NCBI GenBank assembly: GCA_025054775.1
Contig: JANWZA010000031.1
Span: 1 to 64,000 of the forward strand
Origin: Microscillaceae bacterium
GTDB taxonomy: Bacteria; Bacteroidota; Bacteroidia; Cytophagales; Microscillaceae
DNA: 64,000 bases
Direction: 5' to 3'
A model generated the notes under the pieces. That model was not told where the DNA came from. It ran no database searches and was given only the letters and a program-made list of their open reading frames with translations. Shown here one piece after another: positions 46,466 to 56,055 of the stretch (position 1 is its first letter; every line of letters begins with the position of its first letter). The translations under genes and the position numbers were made by a program.

Positions 46466-47904
46466 CACTTATCCTCTTCAACAAGAGGTGTGTAGTTGTT
46501 GTCAAATTCATTTTCCCATTTGGCAATTACTACAGTAGCAAGGCAATTACCTAATACATTGACTGAGGTGCGTGCCATGTCCATTAAAGCATCAATACCT
46601 AGAATAATGGCAATTGGCTCAGTAGGTAGTCCAAAAGAAGATACTGTACCTGACAAGATTACCAAAGAGGCACGCGGCACTCCTGCTACTCCTTTGCTTG
46701 TAAGCATGAGTGTGAACACGATAAGCATTTGCCTCCCCCAAGAGAGATCTTGCCCTGCAGCCTGAGCAACAAAAATGGCTGCTAGAGCAAGGTAGAGAGT
46801 TGTGCCGTCAAGATTAAAGCTATACCCTGTGGGAATAACAAAAGCTACTATTTTTCGTGGTACCCCTATATTCTCCATCGCTTTCATAGCTTTAGGAAGA
46901 GCTGCCTCAGAAGTAGAGGTAGCAAAGGCAATAGAAACGGGTTCGGCAACAGCATTCAAAAATTTGCGAATGGGTACACGTACTATTAAAGCGACAGGCA
47001 ACAAAACCAATAGCACAAAAGCAATAAGCGAAACGTACAAGGTAAGCAATAACTTGAATAAATTGAAAAAAATCCCCAAACCCATTTTGCTCAAGGTGTA
47101 AGCAATAGCCGCCCCTACAGCGAAAGGTGCGAAGTACATCACTACATTGGTAAATTTGAACATTATTTCTGAGAGGCTCTCTAATGCCGTAAGCATTACC
47201 CGTTTGTGTGACTCTGCCACCATAGACAACGCAACGGCAAAAATGATACTAAATACTACAATTTGTAAAATTTCGTTTTGGGCTATTGCTTTAGCAATAC
47301 TTTCAGGAAAGATGTGCAGTATAATCTCTTGCCAAGTCTGCTCCTTGATAGTAGCTATTTTCTCCTGATTTTCAGAGGCTTTACTTAAATCAATACCCAC
47401 TCCTGCTCGGCTTATATTGATAGCAATAAGCCCTACAAAAAGAGCCAAAGTGGTTACAATCTCAAAATAGACCAGCGACTTCCACCCTATGCGTCCTATC
47501 TGCTTCATGTCAGAGTGCCCTGCAATGCCTACTACCAACGTGCTAATCAAAAGTGGAGCAATAACGGTTTTGATTAGTTTCAAAAAAATATCACTAATCA
47601 CCTTCAAATTTTGAGAAAAACTAGGAAAATCGTAGCCTAATACCGCTCCAATAACCATACTTGCTAATATCCAAGTGGTAATATCTTTACGAAACCACGC
47701 ATAGATTGTAGTGCAAAGGAGCAGAGCCCACCGCACTACACCTAACAAAATGGGGGGAGCACTCCAAATTTCGTATAAACTAAACAAGAGCAGAATGGCT
47801 AATAAACTTAGCAAAGAGATACTTACTAAGGCAAAAGGTTTTTCTAAAGGGTGTGCTACTCGTTTTGGTTGATGAGGAGTTACTTCTAAAGGGAGATGTG
47901 CCAT
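46462..47904 (-). CDS. Dicarboxylate/amino acid:cation symporter (DAACS family)
   Basis: A 480-residue inner-membrane transporter of the GltP/GltPh fold. About eight helices plus hairpin loops are visible. The serine-rich hairpin reads IAFATSTSEAALPKAM and the substrate/Na+ motif reads GYSFNLDGTTLYLALAAIF. N-terminal residues ~25-75 add two extra hydrophobic segments before the usual start of the fold. The substrate is probably glutamate, aspartate or a C4-dicarboxylate. The gene overlaps the sirtuin gene end by 4 bp. Confidence 0.93.
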   Translation of the reverse strand: MAHLPLEVTPHQPKRVAHPLEKPFALVSISLLSLLAILLLFSLYEIWSAPPILLGVVRWALLLCTTIYAWFRKDITTWILASMVIGAVLGYDFPSFSQNLKVISDIFLKLIKTVIAPLLISTLVVGIAGHSDMKQIGRIGWKSLVYFEIVTTLALFVGLIAINISRAGVGIDLSKASENQEKIATIKEQTWQEIILHIFPESIAKAIAQNEILQIVVFSIIFAVALSMVAESHKRVMLTALESLSEIMFKFTNVVMYFAPFAVGAAIAYTLSKMGLGIFFNLFKLLLTLYVSLIAFVLLVLLPVALIVRVPIRKFLNAVAEPVSIAFATSTSEAALPKAMKAMENIGVPRKIVAFVIPTGYSFNLDGTTLYLALAAIFVAQAAGQDLSWGRQMLIVFTLMLTSKGVAGVPRASLVILSGTVSSFGLPTEPIAIILGIDALMDMARTSVNVLGNCLATVVIAKWENEFDNNYTPLVEEDKC

Positions 47905-47944
47905 AAGTGTTTGAAGTTCGGAATATTCAACTCAATAGATTTTG

Positions 47945-47952
47945 CAAAGGTA
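47945..47952 (-). promoter_or_regulatory. TAnnTTTG promoter box before the symporter
   Basis: TACCTTTG on the minus strand lies 40 nt before the ATG at 47904. A TTG (47975-47977) is 22 nt further upstream, an acceptable -33 spacing. Confidence 0.5.
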
Positions 47953-47997
47953 AAAAACTCTTTTTAAGTTTCTGCAATAAAATGGTTTTTTCCGAAA

Positions 47998-48807
47998 TTA
48001 TCTCCAATATAGTTTGAAATGTTGTTTGGCTTGTTGCGGATTGAAAAACACTAATCCTACGTAAAATAAGTCTATGGTACAAATTACCTCCTCATGCCTT
48101 TGGATAGCTTGCCAAGCTTGTTGCATTTCTTTTGACCAATAAATATCATCAAAAACGAATACCGATTTTTCTGTTTTCTTCCTAAGGCACTGCTCAAAGT
48201 ACCTCATCGTAGGCTCAAAACGATGGTTAGCATCAAAAAAAATGAAATCGGTAGTTGATATTTTGTTAAGGGTGGGTAAGAGCGTATTGTCAATATTTCC
48301 TAACACAATTTGAATATGTTGCCCTCCATAGCGGTTAAAGTTAGCCTGAGCTATTTGTGCTAAAGCAGGGCTACCTTCTAGGGTAATGCATTGTGCTTTA
48401 CGCTTTGCCAAAGCAAGGTAAAGAGTATTTACCCCGAGGCAAGTGCCAAGTTCTAAAATGGTATTTGGTTGAAAATAGTTAACCAAACGGAATAGCAATT
48501 CAGACTTCCGTTCCGAAGAGACGCTATGGTGAAAAATCTCGCTTACACGTCGTCGAACTTGTTTATTTTTTTTAGAACCTGCCCCAAAGTCTTGCACTTC
48601 TACCCAATCGTGGCAGTGGCGCATCTCTTCGCGAAGCTCCGCCAAGTCAAAGAAAGCATAATACTGGTCATTACTACAAATGACTTGGGTGTAAAGCTTA
48701 TATACAAATGGTGAATGAATATCGTGGGCATTGCCCGCAGTAAACCAATGTTTGAAGAATGCAAGAAGCAAGGTTTTGAATAATTTTGAGATCTTACTAT
48801 TTTTCAA
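47998..48807 (-). CDS. Class I SAM-dependent methyltransferase without an ATG start
   Basis: The conserved part starts near HDIHSPFVYKLYT and contains the SAM-binding loop TILELGTCLGVNTLYLALA, then ITLEGSPALAQIA and DFIFFDANHRFEPTMRYF. It resembles O-methyltransferase-like proteins of Bacteroidota of about 260 residues. No ATG precedes the conserved region; the frame stays open up to 48963. Candidate starts are TTG at 48807 (269 residues, used here) or TTG at 48771 (257 residues). The longer upstream reading is Lys/Cys-rich and looks non-coding. Substrate unknown. Confidence 0.7.
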   Translation of the reverse strand: MKNSKISKLFKTLLLAFFKHWFTAGNAHDIHSPFVYKLYTQVICSNDQYYAFFDLAELREEMRHCHDWVEVQDFGAGSKKNKQVRRRVSEIFHHSVSSERKSELLFRLVNYFQPNTILELGTCLGVNTLYLALAKRKAQCITLEGSPALAQIAQANFNRYGGQHIQIVLGNIDNTLLPTLNKISTTDFIFFDANHRFEPTMRYFEQCLRKKTEKSVFVFDDIYWSKEMQQAWQAIQRHEEVICTIDLFYVGLVFFNPQQAKQHFKLYWR

Positions 48808-49096
48808 ATTCTCAAATATACATATTTTCTTAAAAATATTATACGCACAGGTTTTGCACTTTCCCTCTACTCTTACAAAAGAGGCCCCTCTCCTATTGCA
48901 AATGCTTGTCTTATTTCTTTGTCTATATGAATGCTTAATAAAAATGCTCGTTTTAGTATACAAGGGTTTCCTACAATCCTAAAAGCAAGTAAGAGAGAAA
49001 TTACCGAATTTTAGATAAAAGCCAAAACAAAACCTTTTTGCAAATTGTTACGTCTTTTCAAAGACAAACTTTACATTACATTCAATTTTGTTTTCT

Positions 49097-49288
49097 ATGA
49101 GCAGAATAAAAGAATATTTCAAATTAGGTGAGGTGTTTACCTATTTTATACGTGTGTTTAGCAAACATAAAGAAGGCTATCCTATCAACTTTAATTTACG
49201 TATGATGCATGGTATAAATCGTATTTCTATTCTTATGTTTTTGTTCTGTTTAATGGTTATTATTACACGTTGCATAGCAAGAATGTAG
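49097..49288 (+). CDS. Small conserved membrane protein (DUF6728-like)
   Basis: A 63-residue protein starting MSRIKEYFKLGEVFTYFIRV; the ATG at 49097 is preferred over an upstream TTG. A basic middle (NFNLRMMHGINRISI) leads into one membrane helix (~44-58). I recall similar short Bacteroidota proteins with the same NLRxMHxxNRISI block, so it is probably a conserved but uncharacterised family. Convergent with the next gene. Confidence 0.7.
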   Translation: MSRIKEYFKLGEVFTYFIRVFSKHKEGYPINFNLRMMHGINRISILMFLFCLMVIITRCIARM

Positions 49289-49311
49289 TTGTTTGATAAT
49301 CAATAAGTTAG

Positions 49312-49677
49312 CTAATCCTCTGGATATGGTATATACACAAAATTCATAAATTGAGGTTCAAGCACAAAAACACAACAAAACTCGTCAATATTTTTGTAAG
49401 TTTGTTCAAATAAACTTTGTTCCTTGATTAAGCCGCGTTGCACGAACTCCTCTATAAACGAAAGTGAATAATTCCAAGCTAATTGATTTTCTGCATTTTT
49501 AGCAATAAGAATTTTCCCTATTTGTGGTCTTTCTTTACACATTATCACCACAGGGTAGTTTGAAATATTACGTACTTTCACCTGATACGTTGCCTCTTGT
49601 AAAAAACGGGCTACTTTTACAAAATCACTTGTGATAGTTCCTAAGTATTTTCCATCTAATTCAGGGCTGTTCTCCAT
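49312..49677 (-). CDS. Conserved hypothetical protein of Bacteroidota
   Basis: A 121-residue soluble protein with no signal or membrane segment. The first residues (MENSPELDGKYLGTITSDFV), a central ERPQIGKILIAK region and the C-terminus (FVYIPYPED) look strongly conserved in relatives I recall from this phylum, suggesting a core but unstudied function. No motif links it to an activity. Confidence 0.7.
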   Translation of the reverse strand: MENSPELDGKYLGTITSDFVKVARFLQEATYQVKVRNISNYPVVIMCKERPQIGKILIAKNAENQLAWNYSLSFIEEFVQRGLIKEQSLFEQTYKNIDEFCCVFVLEPQFMNFVYIPYPED

Positions 49678-49778
49678 AGTTTTTTAGTATTTTTTCTTTG
49701 TTTGTAGTTGTAGAAAATATTAACATTTCATTAACAAAGTTTAAATTTTTATTAACAGCAAGCAGTTCCAAATTTACG

Positions 49779-49906
49779 TATTTTTGCATAGAAAATCAAT
49801 GTAACTCATTTGTTCATAAGGCTGACTTAAAATATTCAAGATATATTGTTTTTTTAAGTGTTTTTTAGATTTTGAAAAAAGAACTTCCTTTGGAAGTTCT
49901 TTTTTT
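49779..49906 (+). ncRNA. Candidate small RNA between a promoter box and an intrinsic terminator
   Basis: A plus-strand TATTTTTG box (49779-49786) would start a transcript near 49793. About 80 nt later comes a perfect 14-bp hairpin with a T-run (49875-49906). No ORF of note lies in between. The terminator also serves lptD on the other strand, so the RNA itself is unproven. Confidence 0.25.
49875..49906. terminator. Bidirectional intrinsic terminator of lptD
   Basis: AAAAAAGAACTTCC pairs with GGAAGTTCTTTTTT around a three-base loop, giving T-runs in both directions. It begins within a few bases of the lptD stop codon. Confidence 0.85.
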
Positions 49907-49908
49907 GT

Positions 49909-52656
49909 TTACCTATCATACCATGTACGTCTTCGGCTGATTCTGAGGTCTTTAAGTAAAGCTGATTTAACATTTATATCAAAATTAAAGGATTGAAATG
50001 TGCCGAAAGGTATCCATTGAAAACGCATTTCCCAGCAGTGTAAATCTTTGTAAAAATCAAGACTTGAAGTAGACATACGTTTAAGTTTGAAATCATACCC
50101 ACTATTAAAGCCAATTTTCCAAGTTTTGGTAAGGCTCACATCCCCACGGACATTCAAAGTTTGTTGAATTTGGCTCGGTAGTAAGCCTGTTTTGTTGTAA
50201 ATGAAATTATATCCTACTGCTAAGGTAAAAGGCACGTCAAAATCTACATAAGCATTAGGGTCCAAAAGTAGGTTATTAGGGCGTTTTTCTGTGGCTTGTC
50301 TTACTTTTTCTACTTTTTTTTCAGTTTTTTTACTAAAACTTTTAGGAGTAAGACTGAAAGAAACTGCGGCATTGAAAGTACTCAATGTACCTATACCTCC
50401 GCCGCGTTGTTGCCAAGCAAATTGGTTTATTTTGGTTTGGTTAGTGATTTGCCCGCGCTCATTCCGCTCTAATACCACATACTGATACGGGTCTAGTGAG
50501 CCGACAAAATTAAGGTCAAAAATTTTGAACAAATTAGTTCTTGTGGTAAAGTTAATAATAGAAAGTTTGAGTGAATCGGCAAAAAGATTATAATTTGTGG
50601 CAATATTTAAGTTATCTAAAATATTGATTTTCAAGGGCTTTCCTGTATCTCCTTTAGGGCGAACTTTCATCTCAAAAATATTATCCAAAGAAATGCTAAT
50701 ACTTCCTGAGGGAATAAGCACCGTAGGGGGAGCAGGTTCAAAGCCTTGAAAAACAGAAAAAGTACGTTTTCTACCCATGTTATCCACAGTTACGGTTTGT
50801 TGTGTGTTGCGCGAAGTAGGCTGATAGGTAAACCCAATAGTAGGCACAAGCGTATGCCGAATACTCTGAATTTTGCTACGTTTAGAAAAATTGAAAATTC
50901 CATACAAACGTGTAGTAACTCCCGCCCCCATGTTGTAACTTCCCACTCTTTGGAAACCGAACAAGGTATCTACTTTGAGAGCATTTTGGTTTTCGTCCCA
51001 CCCAAAATTAAGGCGTTGTACATACCATGCCTCGCGATAATTAAACGTGGGGTTTAGGCTAATATATTTGGTAAGTTTGAGCGTAGTGGTGAATGGAATA
51101 TTATGAATGACTCCAAATTTAGCAGTAGAAAAAATATTAGGTAAATTTCGCAAAGTAATTTCCCTGGGCTTGGTTAAGGTATCTGCATGGGTTACGCGTT
51201 TCACACCGAAAGCGGCAGCAGGGGCTAAAGGTCTGTTAGAGAGGTTATTAACCAGTTGCATATTATACTGAAAGTTAAAATTTTCCAATATACCTTTAGG
51301 GGCTTTGCCTTGTTTTTTGAAAGGAGAAATACGGTTCACAGCAAAATTCAAGTCAGGGAGAGAAATGTTAATTTCTCCTGTTTGCGAATTTTGGTTGTGC
51401 CTTACATTGAGAGCAAATGTTCCTGAAACGGTTTGTGAAATACGCCATGGACGTGAGTAGGAAATATTAGAAGCAAAGTTATTAGTCAAACGATTTTCAA
51501 ATATAAAACTGTTGCGTGCATTATACCGTACCGAACCTGCATTCACACTTGCCGAAAAAGTACCTTCACCACGTTTTACAGGATTGTGTGTCCAGCTTAC
51601 CCAGAAGCTACGCGTGATAGGGCGTTCAGGGTCTCCGCTACGTCCACTGATTTCATTCCTAAAATCAATTTTTAAATTTCCTTGAAAGTAATACCTCTTT
51701 GCATATTGTGAAGCCAAAGAAAGCCCCCACGTGCCGTTAGTGTAAATTTCTCCCGTAAAAGCGGCGTTAGCATAAGGGCTAATAGACCAAAAGAAGCCTC
51801 CACCACGTAGAAAATAACCTCGTTCTATGGTGCTACCATAAGTAGGCATAATTAGTCCTGACCTGTTTTTTTCGGTAAACGGAAACATACCAAAGGCAAA
51901 GCCAAGTGGTGTATTTATTTTGTCAATTACCAAATTAAATGCCCCTGTAATCACACTTTTTTCAGGAATAACCTTAATTTTATTAGCCCGAATCATGTAA
52001 TGTGGCTGAGGTAAATCGCAAGTGGTGTAGAAGCCACGGGCTACATACATAATATTGTTAGGTGTTTTTTTTACGACTGTTCCTCGCAAAAGCCCCTCCC
52101 CTTGTTTGGTAGCCACGCCTGTAATAAAGGCATTTTGGGTTTTGAAGTTATATCGTATCTCTTCCGTTTGATATTGGTCATTTTTATCCTTAAAGAGAGG
52201 CTTATCCTCTATCTTGCCTGCCGTATCTTTTCTACCTGTGGCTTTTACCTCGCTATTTGCCCAATCAATTTGTGTTTCGCCTGCAGTAAGTTGCATTTGT
52301 CCGAAAATTACTTTTGTTTTCCGGTACAAATAGGCTTTACTTTGAGTCATATCAATCGTAATAGAATCCTCAGCACTATAAAGTACCGTAGTTTCTATAT
52401 CGCCTTTCTTTTTTTTGACCTTCAACGTATCTGTTTTACTTTTTTTAGTGGTATCCATGGCAAGCGGCATTTGCTTTTTGGAGGTATCTTGTGGCAATGG
52501 CTTGGCAACATTTTTCTCAGAATTTGAGCTAATTTTTTTAGCTTTCGAAGGTTTTTGAGCTACTCCCTGCCACGAGAGCAAAAGGATAAAGCAAAAAAAT
52601 AGAATTTTGTGTACAGAGAGGTAGGTTGAATGCATAGCAGGTAGATAATTTTTCAT
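49909..52656 (-). CDS. lptD: LptD-like LPS assembly outer membrane protein
   Basis: A 915-residue protein (or 908 from the ATG at 52635, which gives the neater signal peptide MHSTYLSVHKILFFCFILLL). A Lys/Ser/Thr-rich linker (~35-85) leads to an OstA-like beta-jellyroll (~90-230: AYLYRKTKVIFGQMQLTAGE, ATGRKDTAGKIEDKPLF). A large C-terminal barrel ends in SRRRTWYDR. Bacteroidota LptD lacks the disulfide pattern of E. coli LptD; here a lone Cys occurs in FYTTCDLPQPHY. It inserts lipopolysaccharide into the outer leaflet. Divergent from the amidase gene, the usual arrangement in the phylum. Confidence 0.87.
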   Translation of the reverse strand: MKNYLPAMHSTYLSVHKILFFCFILLLSWQGVAQKPSKAKKISSNSEKNVAKPLPQDTSKKQMPLAMDTTKKSKTDTLKVKKKKGDIETTVLYSAEDSITIDMTQSKAYLYRKTKVIFGQMQLTAGETQIDWANSEVKATGRKDTAGKIEDKPLFKDKNDQYQTEEIRYNFKTQNAFITGVATKQGEGLLRGTVVKKTPNNIMYVARGFYTTCDLPQPHYMIRANKIKVIPEKSVITGAFNLVIDKINTPLGFAFGMFPFTEKNRSGLIMPTYGSTIERGYFLRGGGFFWSISPYANAAFTGEIYTNGTWGLSLASQYAKRYYFQGNLKIDFRNEISGRSGDPERPITRSFWVSWTHNPVKRGEGTFSASVNAGSVRYNARNSFIFENRLTNNFASNISYSRPWRISQTVSGTFALNVRHNQNSQTGEINISLPDLNFAVNRISPFKKQGKAPKGILENFNFQYNMQLVNNLSNRPLAPAAAFGVKRVTHADTLTKPREITLRNLPNIFSTAKFGVIHNIPFTTTLKLTKYISLNPTFNYREAWYVQRLNFGWDENQNALKVDTLFGFQRVGSYNMGAGVTTRLYGIFNFSKRSKIQSIRHTLVPTIGFTYQPTSRNTQQTVTVDNMGRKRTFSVFQGFEPAPPTVLIPSGSISISLDNIFEMKVRPKGDTGKPLKINILDNLNIATNYNLFADSLKLSIINFTTRTNLFKIFDLNFVGSLDPYQYVVLERNERGQITNQTKINQFAWQQRGGGIGTLSTFNAAVSFSLTPKSFSKKTEKKVEKVRQATEKRPNNLLLDPNAYVDFDVPFTLAVGYNFIYNKTGLLPSQIQQTLNVRGDVSLTKTWKIGFNSGYDFKLKRMSTSSLDFYKDLHCWEMRFQWIPFGTFQSFNFDINVKSALLKDLRISRRRTWYDR

Positions 52657-52674
52657 TAAAAAAATGTAATTTTA

Positions 52675-52682
52675 CAAACCTA
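52675..52682 (-). promoter_or_regulatory. TAnnTTTG promoter box before lptD
   Basis: TAGGTTTG on the minus strand lies 18 nt before the ATG at 52656 and 39 nt before the ATG at 52635, so either start is possible. Confidence 0.4.
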
Positions 52683-52726
52683 ATTCGTATTTATATCGGC
52701 TTGGGTTGAATTTACAAACAGCAATT

Positions 52727-53554
52727 ATGGAAAAACTCGTAAAATTACTTGCCTTATTTGCCTTTATAGAACGAATGAGTTGTATACTTATTTTAGCTCT
52801 CTTATTAGTCATGACTGCTTTTTCGCCCTTGGGCAAGCAAAAGTACAAAATAAAAACCATTGTGATTGACGCAGGGCATGGTGGACACGACCCAGGCAAA
52901 GTAGGTAAAAAATTCAAAGAGAAAGATATTGCTCTTGCTATTAGCCTGGATTTAGGCAGAATTTTGAAAAAAAACCTTCCTGATGTAAATATCGTCTATA
53001 CTCGGCTTAACGACAAATTTGTAGAATTGCATCGACGTACAGAAATAGGCAACAAAGCCAAAGGTGATTTGTTCATTTCTATCCATTGCAATTCAGTCAG
53101 CCCTGAAATTGCCAATCAAATTACAGGCACAGAAACTTATGTAATGGGTACTCATGTAAGCAAAGAGAACTTGGAAGTAGCCAAGCGCGAAAATTCTGTC
53201 ATAAAAATGGAACAGAAATACACCATGCATTACCAAGGTTTTGATTTAGACTCTCCCGAAAGTCTTATTTTACTTTCGCTTAATCAGCAAGTTCACATAG
53301 AGAATAGCATGAAATTAGCTACCAAAATAGAAAAACAACTCAAACAAACAGCAGGAAGAAAAAGCCGAGGAGTTAAGCAAGCGGGTTTTGTAGTGCTTGC
53401 CAAAACCAATATGCCTAGTGTCTTGGTAGAAACAGGTTTCCTTTCTAATCCTAATGAAGAAATTTTTTTAGCCTCTGCCCAAGGACAAATGCTTATTGCC
53501 TCAGCTATTTATCGTGCTATCAAAGAATACAAACAAGAGGTAGAAAAGCGATAA
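52727..53554 (+). CDS. N-acetylmuramoyl-L-alanine amidase (Amidase_3)
   Basis: The start at 52727 (275 residues) is an ATG; the longer frame begins with TTG. A membrane/signal helix (~16-33) precedes a single Amidase_3 domain. Zinc ligands are His in DAGHGGHD, Glu in HRRTEIGN and His in FISIHCNS; the catalytic Glu lies in VLVETGFLSN. It cleaves the amide between MurNAc and the stem peptide during cell separation. Divergent from lptD, so the two probably share promoter space. Confidence 0.95.
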   Translation: MEKLVKLLALFAFIERMSCILILALLLVMTAFSPLGKQKYKIKTIVIDAGHGGHDPGKVGKKFKEKDIALAISLDLGRILKKNLPDVNIVYTRLNDKFVELHRRTEIGNKAKGDLFISIHCNSVSPEIANQITGTETYVMGTHVSKENLEVAKRENSVIKMEQKYTMHYQGFDLDSPESLILLSLNQQVHIENSMKLATKIEKQLKQTAGRKSRGVKQAGFVVLAKTNMPSVLVETGFLSNPNEEIFLASAQGQMLIASAIYRAIKEYKQEVEKR

Positions 53555-53653
53555 CTCAAATTTGAATGTATGAAATCTAAATTTAACCATTGAAACTACG
53601 CAAAAAAAAAAACTGAAAATTCAATGTTTTAGAAATTTATCTACCATTTACTT

Positions 53654-54832
53654 ATGCAAATCATTTCTAAACTTCCACAAGTAGGTACTACAATTTTTAC
53701 AGTGATGTCGGCTTTGGCAAACGAGGTGGGGGCAGTTAATCTTTCGCAGGGCTTTCCTGATTTTCCTATTGATAACACCTTGGCTCATTATACGCATGAA
53801 GCCATGCAAAAAGGGCTAAACCAATATGCTCCTATGGCGGGGCTGCCCTTACTTCGTGAGGCACTTGCTCATAAATTAAGCCAAACCTATCATTTTAATT
53901 GTTCACCTGCAGAGAATATTACTATTACCTCAGGAGCAACAGAGGCACTTTTTGCCGCTATTACTGCTTTGGTAAGCGAAGGCGATGAGGTAATTATTTT
54001 TGAGCCTGCCTATGACTCGTATGTTCCTGCCATTGAGCTCAACAAAGGGGTGGCTATTCGCATTGCCCTTACTCCTGAGAGCTATCAAATTGATTGGCAA
54101 AAAGTAAAAGAAAGTATTAGCCCACGCACCAAAGCTATTTTGATAAACACACCACACAATCCTACGGGTACGGTATTGAGCCAACAAGATTTACTTAATT
54201 TGGTAGAAGTTGTGCGAAATACTAATATTTGGATTATTAGCGATGAGGTGTACGAACATATTATTTTTGACAATATTCGCCACGAAAGCGTATTACACTA
54301 CCCCGAGTTGCGTGAGCGAAGTATGGCTATTTATTCCTTTGGTAAAACTTTTCATGCCACAGGTTGGAAAATCGGCTATTGCGTTGCCCCTGCCGAAGCT
54401 ACCAAAGAATTTAGAAAAGTACATCAGTTTCTTACTTTTTCTACTGTTACTCCTATGCAGTATGCTTTGGCAATTTATTTGCAAAACCCTGAAAATTACC
54501 TCCATTTACCAAGTTTTTATGAAAAAAAACGCAATACCTTCGCTCAAATGATGCAAGAAACCCCTTTTCAACTTTTGCCTTGTCAAGGCACTTATTTTCA
54601 ATTAGCTTCTTACAAACACCTCTCTGACGAAAAAGATACTGACTATACCATACGACTTACCAAGGAAGTAGGTGTAGCTACCATTCCTGTTTCGGTATTT
54701 TACCAAGAACCCCAAGACCACAAAGTGATTCGGTTCTGTTTTGCTAAAAAAGAGGAGACCCTTGCACGAGCCGTAGAAAAATTGATAAAGCATAAAGAAA
54801 AACTGTATCAACCACAAACTACTAAAGCCTAA
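53654..54832 (+). CDS. Methionine-type aminotransferase (PLP, YbdL-like)
   Basis: A 392-residue fold-type I aminotransferase. Recognisable parts are VNLSQGFPDFPID, ITITSGATEALFAAI, NTPHNPTGTVLS, ISDEVYEHI and the PLP lysine Lys231 in SFGKTFHATGWKIGYCVAP. The GxxQGxPDF and HATGWKIGY combination is typical of methionine/kynurenine aminotransferases such as YbdL. Substrate preference is inferred. The next gene starts 15 bp later, so they form one unit. Confidence 0.9.
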   Translation: MQIISKLPQVGTTIFTVMSALANEVGAVNLSQGFPDFPIDNTLAHYTHEAMQKGLNQYAPMAGLPLLREALAHKLSQTYHFNCSPAENITITSGATEALFAAITALVSEGDEVIIFEPAYDSYVPAIELNKGVAIRIALTPESYQIDWQKVKESISPRTKAILINTPHNPTGTVLSQQDLLNLVEVVRNTNIWIISDEVYEHIIFDNIRHESVLHYPELRERSMAIYSFGKTFHATGWKIGYCVAPAEATKEFRKVHQFLTFSTVTPMQYALAIYLQNPENYLHLPSFYEKKRNTFAQMMQETPFQLLPCQGTYFQLASYKHLSDEKDTDYTIRLTKEVGVATIPVSVFYQEPQDHKVIRFCFAKKEETLARAVEKLIKHKEKLYQPQTTKA

Positions 54833-54847
54833 CCAATACACCGCACT

Positions 54848-55831
54848 ATGAAAGCCGTTTTATGTAAAAATTGGGGAACTCCCCAAGATTTGGTAATAGA
54901 AAATATACCCGAACCTCAAATTTCGGGTGATAACCAAGTACTTATAGAAGTGAAGGCTGTTGGGCTAAACTTCCCCGATGTGTTACTTATTGCGGGTAAA
55001 TACCAAGCGAAACCACCTTTTCCTTTTATTCCCGGTGGAGAGTTGGCAGGTATTGTCAGAGCAGTAGGAAAAGAGGTAAAGCACTTAAATGTTGGCGACC
55101 ATGTAGCCGCTTTTTGTGGAACAGGTGCTTTAGCCGAGCAGATAGTTTTGGAGCAGGAACGAGTGGTAAAAATTCCGCAAGCTATGCCTTGGGCAGAAGC
55201 CGCAGCGTTTTGTGTGGTTTATGGCACTTCTTACTTGGCATTGAAGCATAGGGCTAATTTGCAACCTAAGGAAGTTTTGTTAGTACACGGTGCTGCGGGT
55301 GGCGTAGGTTTGGCCTCTGTGCAAATTGGTAAAGCTATGGGGGCTACCGTTATTGGAACAGCAAGCACACCTGAAAAAATTACTATTTTGCAACAAAATA
55401 AAATTGATTTAGCTATCAATTACCAACAAGAAAATTTTGCCGAAGTGGTAAAAAATTTCACGCAAGGCAAGGGAGCAAACGTTATTTTAGACCCCGTAGG
55501 CGGCGATGTAGCTGACCTTTCTATGAAATGTATTGCCTTTGAGGGGCGACTTTTGGTAGTAGGATTTACAGGAGGACGTATACAACAAATCCCTGCTAAT
55601 TTATTCTTGCTCAAAAATGCCGCACAGGTGGGCGTATTTTGGAGTGATTATGCCAAGCGAAAACCAGCCCTCTTGCAACAGCTTTTAAGCGAACTTTTGC
55701 AAATGTATCAGGAACAAAAAATCAAACCTTTCATTTCTCAAATCTTTGATTTTGAAAACTTTGCTACCGCTCTGCAAACTATTGCAGACAGGAAAGCAAT
55801 TGGAAAAATTGTAGTTAAACTTAAAGAATAA
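54848..55831 (+). CDS. Zinc-free quinone oxidoreductase (MDR superfamily)
   Basis: A 327-residue NADPH-dependent reductase. The N-terminal GroES-like fold has NFPDVLLIAGKYQAKPPFPF and PGGELAGIV. The Rossmann domain has VHGAAGGVGLASVQIGKAMG and ANVILDPVGGDV. No structural-zinc cysteine cluster is present, which fits the QOR/enoyl reductase branch. The physiological substrate is unknown. Co-transcribed with the aminotransferase. Confidence 0.9.
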   Translation: MKAVLCKNWGTPQDLVIENIPEPQISGDNQVLIEVKAVGLNFPDVLLIAGKYQAKPPFPFIPGGELAGIVRAVGKEVKHLNVGDHVAAFCGTGALAEQIVLEQERVVKIPQAMPWAEAAAFCVVYGTSYLALKHRANLQPKEVLLVHGAAGGVGLASVQIGKAMGATVIGTASTPEKITILQQNKIDLAINYQQENFAEVVKNFTQGKGANVILDPVGGDVADLSMKCIAFEGRLLVVGFTGGRIQQIPANLFLLKNAAQVGVFWSDYAKRKPALLQQLLSELLQMYQEQKIKPFISQIFDFENFATALQTIADRKAIGKIVVKLKE

Positions 55832-56055
55832 GTTCTAAATGCTACTCTAATTTGCACTTGACACTTGCAAACAAACATTACAATCTTTGCAACATTGATA
55901 AGCAGTAAAGTTACTTTTATCCTAACAGCACCATTTAGAAAATGACTCTATTAGAACTACTATAAGAATTGACTTTTTTCCTAGCTTAATACACTTGGCA
56001 TATTTGTGCCAACGAACGATACACTAACTATTCGCTACTCCTTAACCAAAAAACT

